Positions 43,635-50,261 of a stretch of 64,000 nt of DNA are shown here, in pieces (the stretch's first letter is position 1; the number at the start of each line of letters is the position of its first letter). The stretch comes from Thermasporomyces composti (GTDB taxonomy: Bacteria > Actinomycetota > Actinomycetes > Propionibacteriales > Actinopolymorphaceae). Location: NCBI RefSeq assembly GCF_003386795.1, contig NZ_QTUC01000001.1, forward strand, positions 310,001-374,000. Direction: 5' to 3'. The position numbers and the translations under genes were made by a program. The notes under the pieces were generated by a model, which did no database searches, had not been told where the DNA came from, and was given only the letters and a program-made list of their open reading frames with translations.

Positions 43635-44108
43635 TCAGCGGGCGCGGACGAGCACGGTCCCCGCGAGCTTGTCGTGCAGTCCTCGACCGTCGGAGTCCAC
43701 GACCAACGGCGGCAGCACGAGCAAGATCAGGACGGTTCGCAGGAGCGCCCGGGCCAACCCCACAGGCTGACCGTCGAGGCGGACGACGAGGAGGTGGCGC
43801 ACCCGCTGGCCGATGCTCGCCCCCACGAACCCGGTCATGAGCCACACCTGCAGACCGAACAGGGCGAGGGGGAGGAAGTCCAGCGCGGTCACCGGAGCCT
43901 GCCACACCGCGTCGTCCCGGACGATGCCCAACGCCGCGAGGTTGGCGAGGAGCCAGTCGACCAGCAGCGCGGTGATGCGCGCTCCCCAGCCGGCGAGCGA
44001 GCCCCGACCGGTCTCGGGGAGACCGAGCCGTCGGCCTGCGTGGTCCTCCTCCCGGGGATCGGTGTCACCCGCTGGCTTGGTCCGACCGGGTTCACGACGC
44101 TGTGCCAT
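43635..44108 (-). CDS. RDD-family membrane protein
   Basis: A 157-residue protein with a polar N-terminus (1-40), then the RDD core: GWGARITALLVDWLLANLAAL, two or three hydrophobic helices and SIGQRVRHLLVVRLDGQPVGLARALLRTVL. The Asp in the first helix and the GxRVRHLLVV loop are typical. Function unknown; some RDD proteins act in ion exchange. It is convergent with DUF4191 (22 nt apart) and divergent from glnA. A TAGCCT box lies 6 nt before the ATG. Confidence 0.85.
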   Translation of the reverse strand: MAQRREPGRTKPAGDTDPREEDHAGRRLGLPETGRGSLAGWGARITALLVDWLLANLAALGIVRDDAVWQAPVTALDFLPLALFGLQVWLMTGFVGASIGQRVRHLLVVRLDGQPVGLARALLRTVLILLVLPPLVVDSDGRGLHDKLAGTVLVRAR

Positions 44109-44114
44109 GCCGTG

Positions 44115-44120
44115 AGGCTA
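44115..44120 (-). promoter_or_regulatory. -10 box of a probable leaderless promoter (RDD gene)
   Basis: TAGCCT on the minus strand lies 6 nt before the ATG at 44108. Confidence 0.45.
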
Positions 44121-44313
44121 TCGCTCACGACCAGCCGGTCCGCGTCGTCTCTCCCCCGGCGGAGGAGGTGACTCGGCGGGGCAGCCCGGGGTAGAAGGGG
44201 TAGCGAGCGGGGCGCCAGGACGATCGGCGCTTCGCGGACCAGCGCACGGTCCGCTCCCCCGCGCCACACTGGGTGGGTAGACGCACGATTTCCGCGGAGG
44301 CTGCACCTCGGCC

Positions 44314-44351
44314 GTAACAAGGGCGCAACAACCGAGACACTGCCGGGAAAC
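44314..44351 (+). promoter_or_regulatory. GlnR operator of glnA
   Basis: Four pentamers at exact 11-bp spacing: GTAAC (44314), GCAAC (44325), GACAC (44336) and GAAAC (44347), each separated by 6 nt. This is the double a-b box pattern of actinobacterial GlnR. It lies just upstream of a -10 box TAGCGT (44362-44367), a position that fits activation of glnA under nitrogen limitation. Confidence 0.85.
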
Positions 44352-44361
44352 GGCCGCCTCC

Positions 44362-44367
44362 TAGCGT
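44362..44367 (+). promoter_or_regulatory. -10 box of the glnA promoter
   Basis: TAGCGT, 30 nt before the ATG, leaves a short leader with GAGGAGG as ribosome binding site. There is no good -35 box, as expected for a GlnR-activated promoter. Confidence 0.5.
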
Positions 44368-44397
44368 CGCGGAGCAGAGACACAGAGGAGGGGCCGA

Positions 44398-45822
44398 ATG
44401 TTCCGGAGCGCCGACGAGCTGTTGGCATTCGTGCGCGACGAGGGCGTCGAGTTCATCGACGTCCGCTTCTGCGACCTGCCCGGCATCATGCAGCACTTCA
44501 ACGTCCCCGCCGAGTCGTTCGACGAGGATGCCTTCACCAACGGGTTGATGTTCGACGGCTCGTCGATCCGCGGCTTCCAGGCCATCCACGAATCGGACAT
44601 GAAGCTGATTCCGGACCCGGCGACCGCGTTCTTGGACCCGTTCCGGGCCAAGAAGACGCTGGCGATGAACTTCTCGATCGTGGACCCGTTCACCGACGAG
44701 CCCTACAGCCGGGACCCGCGCAACATCGCGGCGAAGGCCGAGGCCTACCTCAAGAGCAGCAACATCGCCGACACGGCGTACTTCGGGCCGGAAGCGGAGT
44801 TCTACGTCTTCGACGACGTACGGTTCGAGACCAAGCAGAACGCCGGCTACTACTACATCGACTCCATCGAAGGGGCCTGGAACACCGGTCGGGAGGAGGA
44901 CGGCGGCAACAAGGGGTACAAGCCGCGGTACAAGGGCGGCTACTTCCCCGTTCCGCCGATGGACCACTTCGCCGACCTGCGTGACGAGATGGTCAAGACC
45001 TTGCGCAGCGTGGGCATCGAGGTGGAGCGGGCCCACCACGAGGTTGGCACCGCCGGTCAGGCCGAGATCAACTACAAGTTCGACTCGCTCCTCCACGCCG
45101 GCGACAAGCTCATGCTCTTCAAGTACGTCATCAAGAACGTGGCGTGGAGGGCTGGTCGCACCGCGACGTTCATGCCGAAGCCCCTCTTCGGGGACAACGG
45201 TTCCGGGATGCACTGCCACCAGAGCCTGTGGAAGGACGGGCAGCCGCTCTTCTACGACGAGCTCGGCTACGGCGGCCTGTCCGACACCGCCCGGTGGTAC
45301 ATCGGCGGCCTGCTCAAGCACGCGCCGAGCCTGCTGGCGTTCACCAACCCGACCGTCAACTCCTATCACCGGTTGGTGCCGGGCTTCGAGGCGCCGGTCA
45401 ACCTCGTCTACAGCCAGCGGAACCGGTCGGCCGCGGTGCGGATCCCGGTCACCGGAACCAGCCCGAAGTCCAAGCGGATCGAGTTCCGAGTGCCTGACCC
45501 GTCCTGCAACCCCTACCTCGCGTTCTCCGCGATGCTGATGGCCGGCCTGGACGGCATTCGGAACAAGATCGAGCCGCCGGAGCCGATCGACAAGGACCTC
45601 TACGACCTGCCTCCGGAGGAGCACGCCCTGGTCGAGAAGGTTCCCGCCTCGTTGCCGGAGGTTCTCGACGCCCTGGAGGAGGACCACGAGTACCTGCTGG
45701 AGGGCGGGGTCTTCACCCAGGACCTGATCGAGACCTGGATCGACTGGAAGCGGACCAACGAGGTCGACCCGATCCGCCTTCGGCCGCACCCGCACGAGTT
45801 CGAGCTGTACTTCGACATCTGA
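44398..45822 (+). CDS. glnA: Glutamine synthetase type I (GlnA1, adenylylated form)
   Basis: A 474-residue GSI-beta type enzyme that makes glutamine from glutamate, ammonia and ATP. Landmarks are [11 protein letters not shown], the metal-site [35 protein letters not shown], the long loop [24 protein letters not shown] and [15 protein letters not shown]. The Tyr in [10 protein letters not shown] is the adenylylation site, and the adenylyltransferase GlnE lies 4.4 kb downstream. A GlnR operator precedes it. It is the only gene of its transcript, ending in an inverted repeat at 45864-45914. Confidence 0.97.
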   Translation: MFRSADELLAFVRDEGVEFIDVRFCDLPGIMQHFNVPAESFDEDAFTNGLMFDGSSIRGFQAIHESDMKLIPDPATAFLDPFRAKKTLAMNFSIVDPFTDEPYSRDPRNIAAKAEAYLKSSNIADTAYFGPEAEFYVFDDVRFETKQNAGYYYIDSIEGAWNTGREEDGGNKGYKPRYKGGYFPVPPMDHFADLRDEMVKTLRSVGIEVERAHHEVGTAGQAEINYKFDSLLHAGDKLMLFKYVIKNVAWRAGRTATFMPKPLFGDNGSGMHCHQSLWKDGQPLFYDELGYGGLSDTARWYIGGLLKHAPSLLAFTNPTVNSYHRLVPGFEAPVNLVYSQRNRSAAVRIPVTGTSPKSKRIEFRVPDPSCNPYLAFSAMLMAGLDGIRNKIEPPEPIDKDLYDLPPEEHALVEKVPASLPEVLDALEEDHEYLLEGGVFTQDLIETWIDWKRTNEVDPIRLRPHPHEFELYFDI

Positions 45823-45863
45823 GGTCGTCCCTGCTCAGAGGGTCTAGGCTCCTAGGCAGTCTT

Positions 45864-45914
45864 CGGGCCGTCGGCTGTCGTGTCTCGCTCGTCGAACACG
45901 CGGTCGACGGCCCG
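45864..45914. terminator. Inverted repeat downstream of glnA
   Basis: CGGGCCGTCG (45864-45873) pairs perfectly with CGACGGCCCG (45905-45914) across a 31-nt loop. It lies between the convergent glnA and chimeric STAND genes and lacks a T-tract, so its terminator role is inferred. The rest of the 180-nt gap shows nothing else. Confidence 0.45.
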
Positions 45915-46002
45915 ACGCGTTCTCTGCTCGGCATCAGGTGCGTAGAAGTGCGCAGCGTGAACCCGGGTCCGCGTGGCCTAGGTAACCAGACAACGTCAGC
46001 TC

Positions 46003-48168
46003 CTACGGCCACCACTGCTGGACTTTTCTCATAGCACGGATCAACTGGTGAATAGCTGATTCTCCACCGCAGGCCTGGATCGTCGGGATCGCTGCACGAA
46101 TCAGAGCAAGGCATTCCCGCCGTCGTTTTATCCAGCAGGATCGTCGTAAGAAGCCAATGGCAATGACATCGACATCCGGTTGCCGAAAACGGCAGGCCTG
46201 CTCCAACAGTACCGAGCCAAAGTGATTCGCCCAACTCATCTCTCGAAAGAGCCCAACGAGAACGGCGGGCCGCTGGTCATCAGGCAGGTGTGGGGCCAGC
46301 GCCTCCAACGCCTCAACGCGGAAGTACTTGTCGGTGATGGCGTGGGCGGTCTCGAGCGCTTCGCGCACAACGGCGGGCCGCTGGTCACCAGGCAGGTGTG
46401 GGGCCAGCGCCGCCAACGCCCGAACGCGGTCGCCTTCGTTGGTGATGGCGTGGGCGATCTCGAGCGCCTTGCGGAGTAGCTCTTCAGACAGGTGTGGAGC
46501 CAGCGCCTCCAACGCCTCAACGCGGAAGTACTTGTCGGTGATGGCGTGGGCGGTCTCGAGCGCTTCGCGCACAATGGCGGGCCGCTGGTCATCAGATAGG
46601 CGTGGGAGAAGGGCGACGAGGGCGTTGCAGCGGATGCTTGGCTCGTGGAGCCGTCGGGCGTGGGTGAGGGCGCGGGTGGTGTCCCAGATCCCGGTCTCGA
46701 CCAGGCGTTCCAAAAGAGGGATGGGGACGTTGCTCGTGATGCTGTTGATGCTGGCCGCCATCAGAACATAACGCAGCTCCAGCCCCAGAGAGGGAGCCTG
46801 TCGGCCGGCGCGGAGCCGGGCGTCGGTCTCCTGTTCGACCTGGCAGCGAGCCCGGTCCAGGTCCGTGAGGTAACGGTCGAGAGTACCGGCACGGTCATGA
46901 GCGTCGAACCACACATTCGTCGCACTGCCCGAACCGGTGGGCCGTTCGCAGGCGAGCAGCCGGTGCAGGTCCTCGATCTGCCCAGCGTGGTCCAGGTGGG
47001 CGGCGAGATGCCGCAGCGGGTAGCCGTCGTCGAGGTCCGCGAGAGCGGGATCGGCGGCCAGGGCGGCCAGCCCGGTGTCGAGTCCGCCGAAGCGGGTCAG
47101 GTAGTGGTCGGCGATCCGGGCGTGCGCGGCGTGGGTGGCGCCGGCGAAGGTAGCGGCGAGCGCGTGCAGATGATCGGGCAGGGACGTGTCAGGCTGTGTG
47201 GACAGAGTGCCGGTGAGAAACTCGCGCAGGCTGGCGTGGTAGATCGCGTACGTCCGCGGGAGTCCAGTGGCGGTCAGCAGGGGCCGGTAACGGACGTCGC
47301 ACAACCGCTGAACGGCGTGGGTGTCGGGCAGGCCGGCCAGACGGGCCAAGGCTTCGGCGGGCAGCGGCTCGCGCGCTGCGGCCAGGGTGGCCAGTAGTGG
47401 CAGATGCACCTCGACCCACTGTGGGGAGTGCTGGTCAGCGCCCAGGGTCTTGGCGTAGTAGCCAGTCAAATCTGTGGGGAGATTGTCCACGTCATCGGGT
47501 CGGCGCAGACCGAGACGGATCTCACGCAGCACGTAGCGTAGGTACACCCACACGCCCCGGCAACGCTCAGCCAGCGCCTCGGTGAACTCCGCCGCGGGCA
47601 CGCCGCACTCGGCCAGCCTGCCCGCCAATCTCTCCTCGGCGACGGCCTGGTTCAGAAAGCGCCGCACGTCGGCGTGATTGCGGGGATCGTCAGCGCGCAG
47701 CCGCAGCGTCGTGGAGTCCACCTCCGGTTCCCCGGGCGGGATGCCGGTTCGGTATGTCGCGACGACCCGGTTGTGGCTGTCTCGGATGGTGATCCGCCCG
47801 ACCGTGTCCCGCACGCTGTCGGTGAAGAAGTCCCAGCCGAAGGCGGCATGGCCGGACCAGTCGGTCACCGGGAGGCTGGCGGTGCCGGCGTGCAGGGTGA
47901 GGCCGGCCGAGGCGGAGGCGCCAGGGGTGTTCGCCGGCCCGACCGTGAACCGCACACTTGATCGACCGTGTGTCGGGTAGCCGACCCGGACAGCGCTGTC
48001 GACCTGTGGCAGGGAGACCGTGAGGCCCGCCAGGTCAGCGTCGGTCTCGAAGTCCTGGAAGACACCAGCCGGGGCCGCCTCGGCCGGCGGACTGAGCACG
48101 GTGCCGCTGAGGGCCAACGCTCCGGTCAGGAGAAGACCGGCCAGGCGGGCGGACGTGCCAGCGCGCAT
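46003..48168 (-). CDS. Chimeric protein: signal peptide and secreted-type domain fused to the C-terminal part of a STAND/NACHT protein
   Basis: A 721-residue chain of two unrelated parts. Residues 1-33 are a signal peptide and about 34-140 a beta-sandwich (GVFQDFETDADLAGL, LTLHAGTASLPVTDWSGHAAFGWDFFTDS) like the accessory domain of secreted beta-galactosidases. At the TGIPPGEPEV region (near 47720-47745) it changes into STAND sequence: LRADDPRNHADVRRFLN, RCRGVWVYLRYVLREI, NLPTDLTGYYAKTLG, a winged-helix part, then HEAT-like repeats (ETAHAIT...LEALAPHL). The P-loop NTPase that should precede this is missing. GGAGGAG precedes ATG 48168. Coding GC falls near the 3' end. It may be a non-functional fusion or a new chimera; the frame is fully open. 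Confidence 0.7.
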   Translation of the reverse strand: MRAGTSARLAGLLLTGALALSGTVLSPPAEAAPAGVFQDFETDADLAGLTVSLPQVDSAVRVGYPTHGRSSVRFTVGPANTPGASASAGLTLHAGTASLPVTDWSGHAAFGWDFFTDSVRDTVGRITIRDSHNRVVATYRTGIPPGEPEVDSTTLRLRADDPRNHADVRRFLNQAVAEERLAGRLAECGVPAAEFTEALAERCRGVWVYLRYVLREIRLGLRRPDDVDNLPTDLTGYYAKTLGADQHSPQWVEVHLPLLATLAAAREPLPAEALARLAGLPDTHAVQRLCDVRYRPLLTATGLPRTYAIYHASLREFLTGTLSTQPDTSLPDHLHALAATFAGATHAAHARIADHYLTRFGGLDTGLAALAADPALADLDDGYPLRHLAAHLDHAGQIEDLHRLLACERPTGSGSATNVWFDAHDRAGTLDRYLTDLDRARCQVEQETDARLRAGRQAPSLGLELRYVLMAASINSITSNVPIPLLERLVETGIWDTTRALTHARRLHEPSIRCNALVALLPRLSDDQRPAIVREALETAHAITDKYFRVEALEALAPHLSEELLRKALEIAHAITNEGDRVRALAALAPHLPGDQRPAVVREALETAHAITDKYFRVEALEALAPHLPDDQRPAVLVGLFREMSWANHFGSVLLEQACRFRQPDVDVIAIGFLRRSCWIKRRRECLALIRAAIPTIQACGGESAIHQLIRAMRKVQQWWP
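46295..46370. repeat. HEAT-like coding repeat, copy 1 (76 bp)
   Basis: Identical to 46499-46574 at a distance of 204 bp (68 codons). It encodes the TAHAITDKYFRVEALEAL unit. A diverged unit lies between the copies. Confidence 0.85.
46499..46574. repeat. HEAT-like coding repeat, copy 2 (76 bp)
   Basis: Identical to 46295-46370, in the same reading frame of the chimeric STAND gene. Confidence 0.85.
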
Positions 48169-48206
48169 GAGCTCCTCCGCCCCTTGGGAGAAATCGGGCG
48201 AGTCTT

Positions 48207-48268
48207 CGGTCGCGACCGCAAGTTCGGCGATTTGCCCTGTCAAGCGCTCGCCCCAAGCGGTCGCGACC
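48207..48268 (-). promoter_or_regulatory. Promoter flanked by two copies of a 10-bp palindrome
   Basis: GGTCGCGACC occurs at 48208-48217 and 48259-48268. Between them, on the minus strand, TTGACA (48238-48243) is followed after 17 nt by TGCGGT (48215-48220), which overlaps the first palindrome. It would drive the chimeric gene starting at 48168. Confidence 0.45.
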
Positions 48269-48365
48269 AAGGTCGGCACGCGGACAGGGATCGCCGCTCG
48301 ATCCGTGCTGACCTGTCCCCCGCCTGTCCCCCGGGCCGTGGTCGCGCGAGGTCGATCCTGGGCGA

Positions 48366-48371
48366 TACCGT
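48366..48371 (+). promoter_or_regulatory. -10 box of a probable leaderless promoter (GNAT gene)
   Basis: TACCGT lies 7 nt before the ATG at 48379. Confidence 0.5.
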
Positions 48372-48378
48372 GGCGGCC

Positions 48379-48810
48379 ATGGTGATCCCGTACGGCCCGT
48401 ACGAACTGGACGACGACCCCACACGCATCGACCTCGACGCCGTCTGGTCCTTCCTGTCGACCGAGGCGTACTGGGGCCGTTGGCGTCAGCGCGAGCACGT
48501 CGAGCGGCAGGTGGCCAACGCCTGGCGGGTGGTCGGCGGCTACGACCGGGCCAGCGGTCGGATGGTGGCGTTCGCCCGAGCTGTGTCGGATGGCGTGGCC
48601 TTCGCGTACCTCGCGGACGTCTTCGTCGTCCCGGAAGCCCGGGGGAAGGGTCTCGGCAAGGAGCTGGTGCGGGTCATGATCGAGTGCGGGCCCGGTGCGG
48701 CCTTCCGGTGGACGCTCCACACGAAGGACGCGCACGGCCTCTACAAGCGGTTCGGCTTCGGTCCGCCCGACCCCACGTTCATGGAGCGCCCGGCCCAGCT
48801 GGGACGGTGA
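48379..48810 (+). CDS. GNAT-family acetyltransferase
   Basis: A 143-residue single-domain acetyltransferase. The acetyl-CoA motif is LADVFVVPEARGKGLGKELVRVMIE, followed by WTLHTKDAHGLYKRFGF, the usual last strand and helix where a Tyr acts as general acid. The short length and the N-terminal STEAYWGRWRQREHVERQV resemble the small GNAT group that modifies small molecules. The acceptor is unknown. ATG 48379 follows a -10 box by 7 nt. It lies between the chimeric gene and the aromatic leader. Confidence 0.87.
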   Translation: MVIPYGPYELDDDPTRIDLDAVWSFLSTEAYWGRWRQREHVERQVANAWRVVGGYDRASGRMVAFARAVSDGVAFAYLADVFVVPEARGKGLGKELVRVMIECGPGAAFRWTLHTKDAHGLYKRFGFGPPDPTFMERPAQLGR

Positions 48811-48849
48811 CGGCGAGCGATCACGCGGGTCCATGATCGAGGGGCCGCG

Positions 48850-48879
48850 TTGCCGGGCCACACGGCCTCGTTGTATCGT
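48850..48879 (+). promoter_or_regulatory. Promoter of the aromatic leader and DAHP synthase
   Basis: -35 TTGCCG (48850-48855), 18-nt spacer, -10 TATCGT (48874-48879). The leader ATG at 48887 follows 7 nt later, so transcription probably starts at the leader start codon. Confidence 0.6.
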
Positions 48880-48886
48880 CATGGCC

Positions 48887-48952
48887 ATGCTTTGGCGCTA
48901 TTGGTTTAGCAGGCCGGCCCTGGGTGGGACCGGCGGCGGCCAGTTGCGCTGA
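48887..48952 (+). CDS. Aromatic amino acid leader peptide (attenuator)
   Basis: A 21-residue peptide, MLWRYWFSRPALGG and then a Gly-rich end, with Trp, Tyr, Trp and Phe inside five codons (TGG CGC TAT TGG TTT). It precedes a hairpin terminator and the DAHP synthase gene, which commits carbon to all three aromatic amino acids. Ribosome stalling at scarce Trp, Tyr or Phe codons would favour read-through, as in trp attenuation. The first stem CTGGGTGG (48920-48927) pairs with CCACCCAG (48961-48968). ATG 48881 is a possible alternative start two codons earlier, but 48887 fits the promoter spacing. Confidence 0.8.
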   Translation: MLWRYWFSRPALGGTGGGQLR

Positions 48953-48977
48953 TCTGAGGACCACCCAGAGCCGGCTA

Positions 48978-49009
48978 GGCAGCGGTCCGAACGGGCCACT
49001 GCCTTTTTT
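48978..49009 (+). terminator. Attenuator terminator before the DAHP synthase gene
   Basis: GGCAGCGGTCC and GGGCCACTGCC pair around the loop GAAC with one mismatch and one wobble. TTTTTT follows at 49004-49009. This is a standard intrinsic terminator, rare in this GC-rich window. Confidence 0.85.
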
Positions 49010-49076
49010 GTTGCCCATCGGCGAGCCGGCCCGGGTGGAACGGGACGGCTCCCGGACCGAAAGGAAGAAGCCGCCC

Positions 49077-50180
49077 GTGACATCGACACCACAGCTCGCG
49101 ACCTCGACCCGCGACCTGCGTATCCTCCGAACCAGACCGCTCCTGCCTCCGGCACTGCTTCGGGAGGAGCTCCCGCTCGACGACAAGCGAGCGGAGGTCG
49201 TCGTCCGTGGACGACGCGAGGTCTCGGCGATCCTGGCCGGAGAGGACGACCGGCTCATCGTCATCGTGGGCCCCTGCTCGATTCACGACCCGAAGGCGGC
49301 GCTGGACTACGCCCAACGCCTCGCCGCGCTCGTCCCCGAGCTGGAGGACGACCTGTGCGTCGTCATGCGGGTGTACTTCGAGAAGCCGCGGACGACTCTT
49401 GGCTGGAAGGGGCTCATCAACGACCCCGACCTGGACGGCAGCTGCAACGTCAACAAGGGGCTGCGCACCGCCCGCAAGGTGCTGCTCGACGTCCTCGACC
49501 TCGGGCTGCCGGCCGGCTGCGAGTTCCTCGACCCGATCATCCCCCAGTACCTCGCCGACACCGTCAGCTGGGCCGCGATCGGCGCGCGGACGTCCGAGAG
49601 CCAGGTGCACCGGAACCTGGCCAGCGGGCTGTCGATGCCGGTCGGCTTCAAGAACCTCACCAGCGGCGACGTGCAGGGCGCGGTCGACGCGGTGCGCGCC
49701 GCAGCGGTCAGCCACGTCTTCACCGGCATCACCGACGACGGTGTCGCCGCGATCCTCACCACCAGCGGCAACCCGGACTGCCACGTGATCCTGCGTGGCG
49801 GCCACAGCGGTCCGAACTACGACGCCGAGAGCGTCGCCGACGCGCTGCTGCGGCTGGAGAAGGCCGGTCTTCCGCGACGGCTGATCGTCGACGCGAGCCA
49901 CGGGAACAGCCGCAAGGACCACCTGCGCCAGCCACTGGTCGCCGAGGACGTCGCCCAGCAGGTGGCCGGTGGCCAGCGTGGTGTGGTGGGGGTGATGCTG
50001 GAGAGCTTCCTCCAGCCAGGTCGGCAGGACCTGGTCGAGGGCGAGGCTCACAAGCTGACCTACGGCTTGAGCATCACCGACGCCTGCATGGGCTGGGAGG
50101 TGACCGCGGACGTCCTGCGTGGGCTGGCGCGTGCTGCCCGGGCCCGGCGCTCGACGATCGCCGGAACCACGCACTCGTGA
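49077..50180 (+). CDS. 3-deoxy-7-phosphoheptulonate synthase (type I, AroF/G/H family)
   Basis: A 367-residue enzyme that condenses phosphoenolpyruvate with erythrose 4-phosphate, the first step of aromatic amino acid synthesis. Type I landmarks: IVIVGPCSIHDPKAAL, MRVYFEKPRTTLGWKGLINDPDLDGS, GLPAGCEFLDPIIPQYLADTVSWAAIGARTSESQ, FKNLTSGDV, LRGGHSGPNYD, VDASHGNSRK and the metal-site Cys in SITDACMGW. It is the AroFGH type, whereas many actinobacteria use type II. The GTG start has AAAGGAAG 9 nt upstream. The aromatic leader controls it, and the stop is followed by a perfect hairpin. Confidence 0.93.
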   Translation: MTSTPQLATSTRDLRILRTRPLLPPALLREELPLDDKRAEVVVRGRREVSAILAGEDDRLIVIVGPCSIHDPKAALDYAQRLAALVPELEDDLCVVMRVYFEKPRTTLGWKGLINDPDLDGSCNVNKGLRTARKVLLDVLDLGLPAGCEFLDPIIPQYLADTVSWAAIGARTSESQVHRNLASGLSMPVGFKNLTSGDVQGAVDAVRAAAVSHVFTGITDDGVAAILTTSGNPDCHVILRGGHSGPNYDAESVADALLRLEKAGLPRRLIVDASHGNSRKDHLRQPLVAEDVAQQVAGGQRGVVGVMLESFLQPGRQDLVEGEAHKLTYGLSITDACMGWEVTADVLRGLARAARARRSTIAGTTHS

Positions 50181-50201
50181 CGACGATCGCCGACGACCAC
50201 C

Positions 50202-50234
50202 AGGGGTGGCGCGCCCCCGGCCTGCGCCACCCCT
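50202..50234. terminator. Bidirectional hairpin between aro and glnE
   Basis: AGGGGTGGCGC (50202-50212) and GCGCCACCCCT (50224-50234) are perfect arms around an 11-nt loop between convergent genes. Confidence 0.65.
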
Positions 50235-50261
50235 CACGCGGCGAGGCCGCGGGGCGGCGGC

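Noticed and set aside
48169-48888. N-terminal extension of the chimeric STAND gene by 240 codons
   Set aside because: The extension is antisense to the GNAT gene, while ATG 48168 has a strong ribosome binding site and opens a signal peptide.
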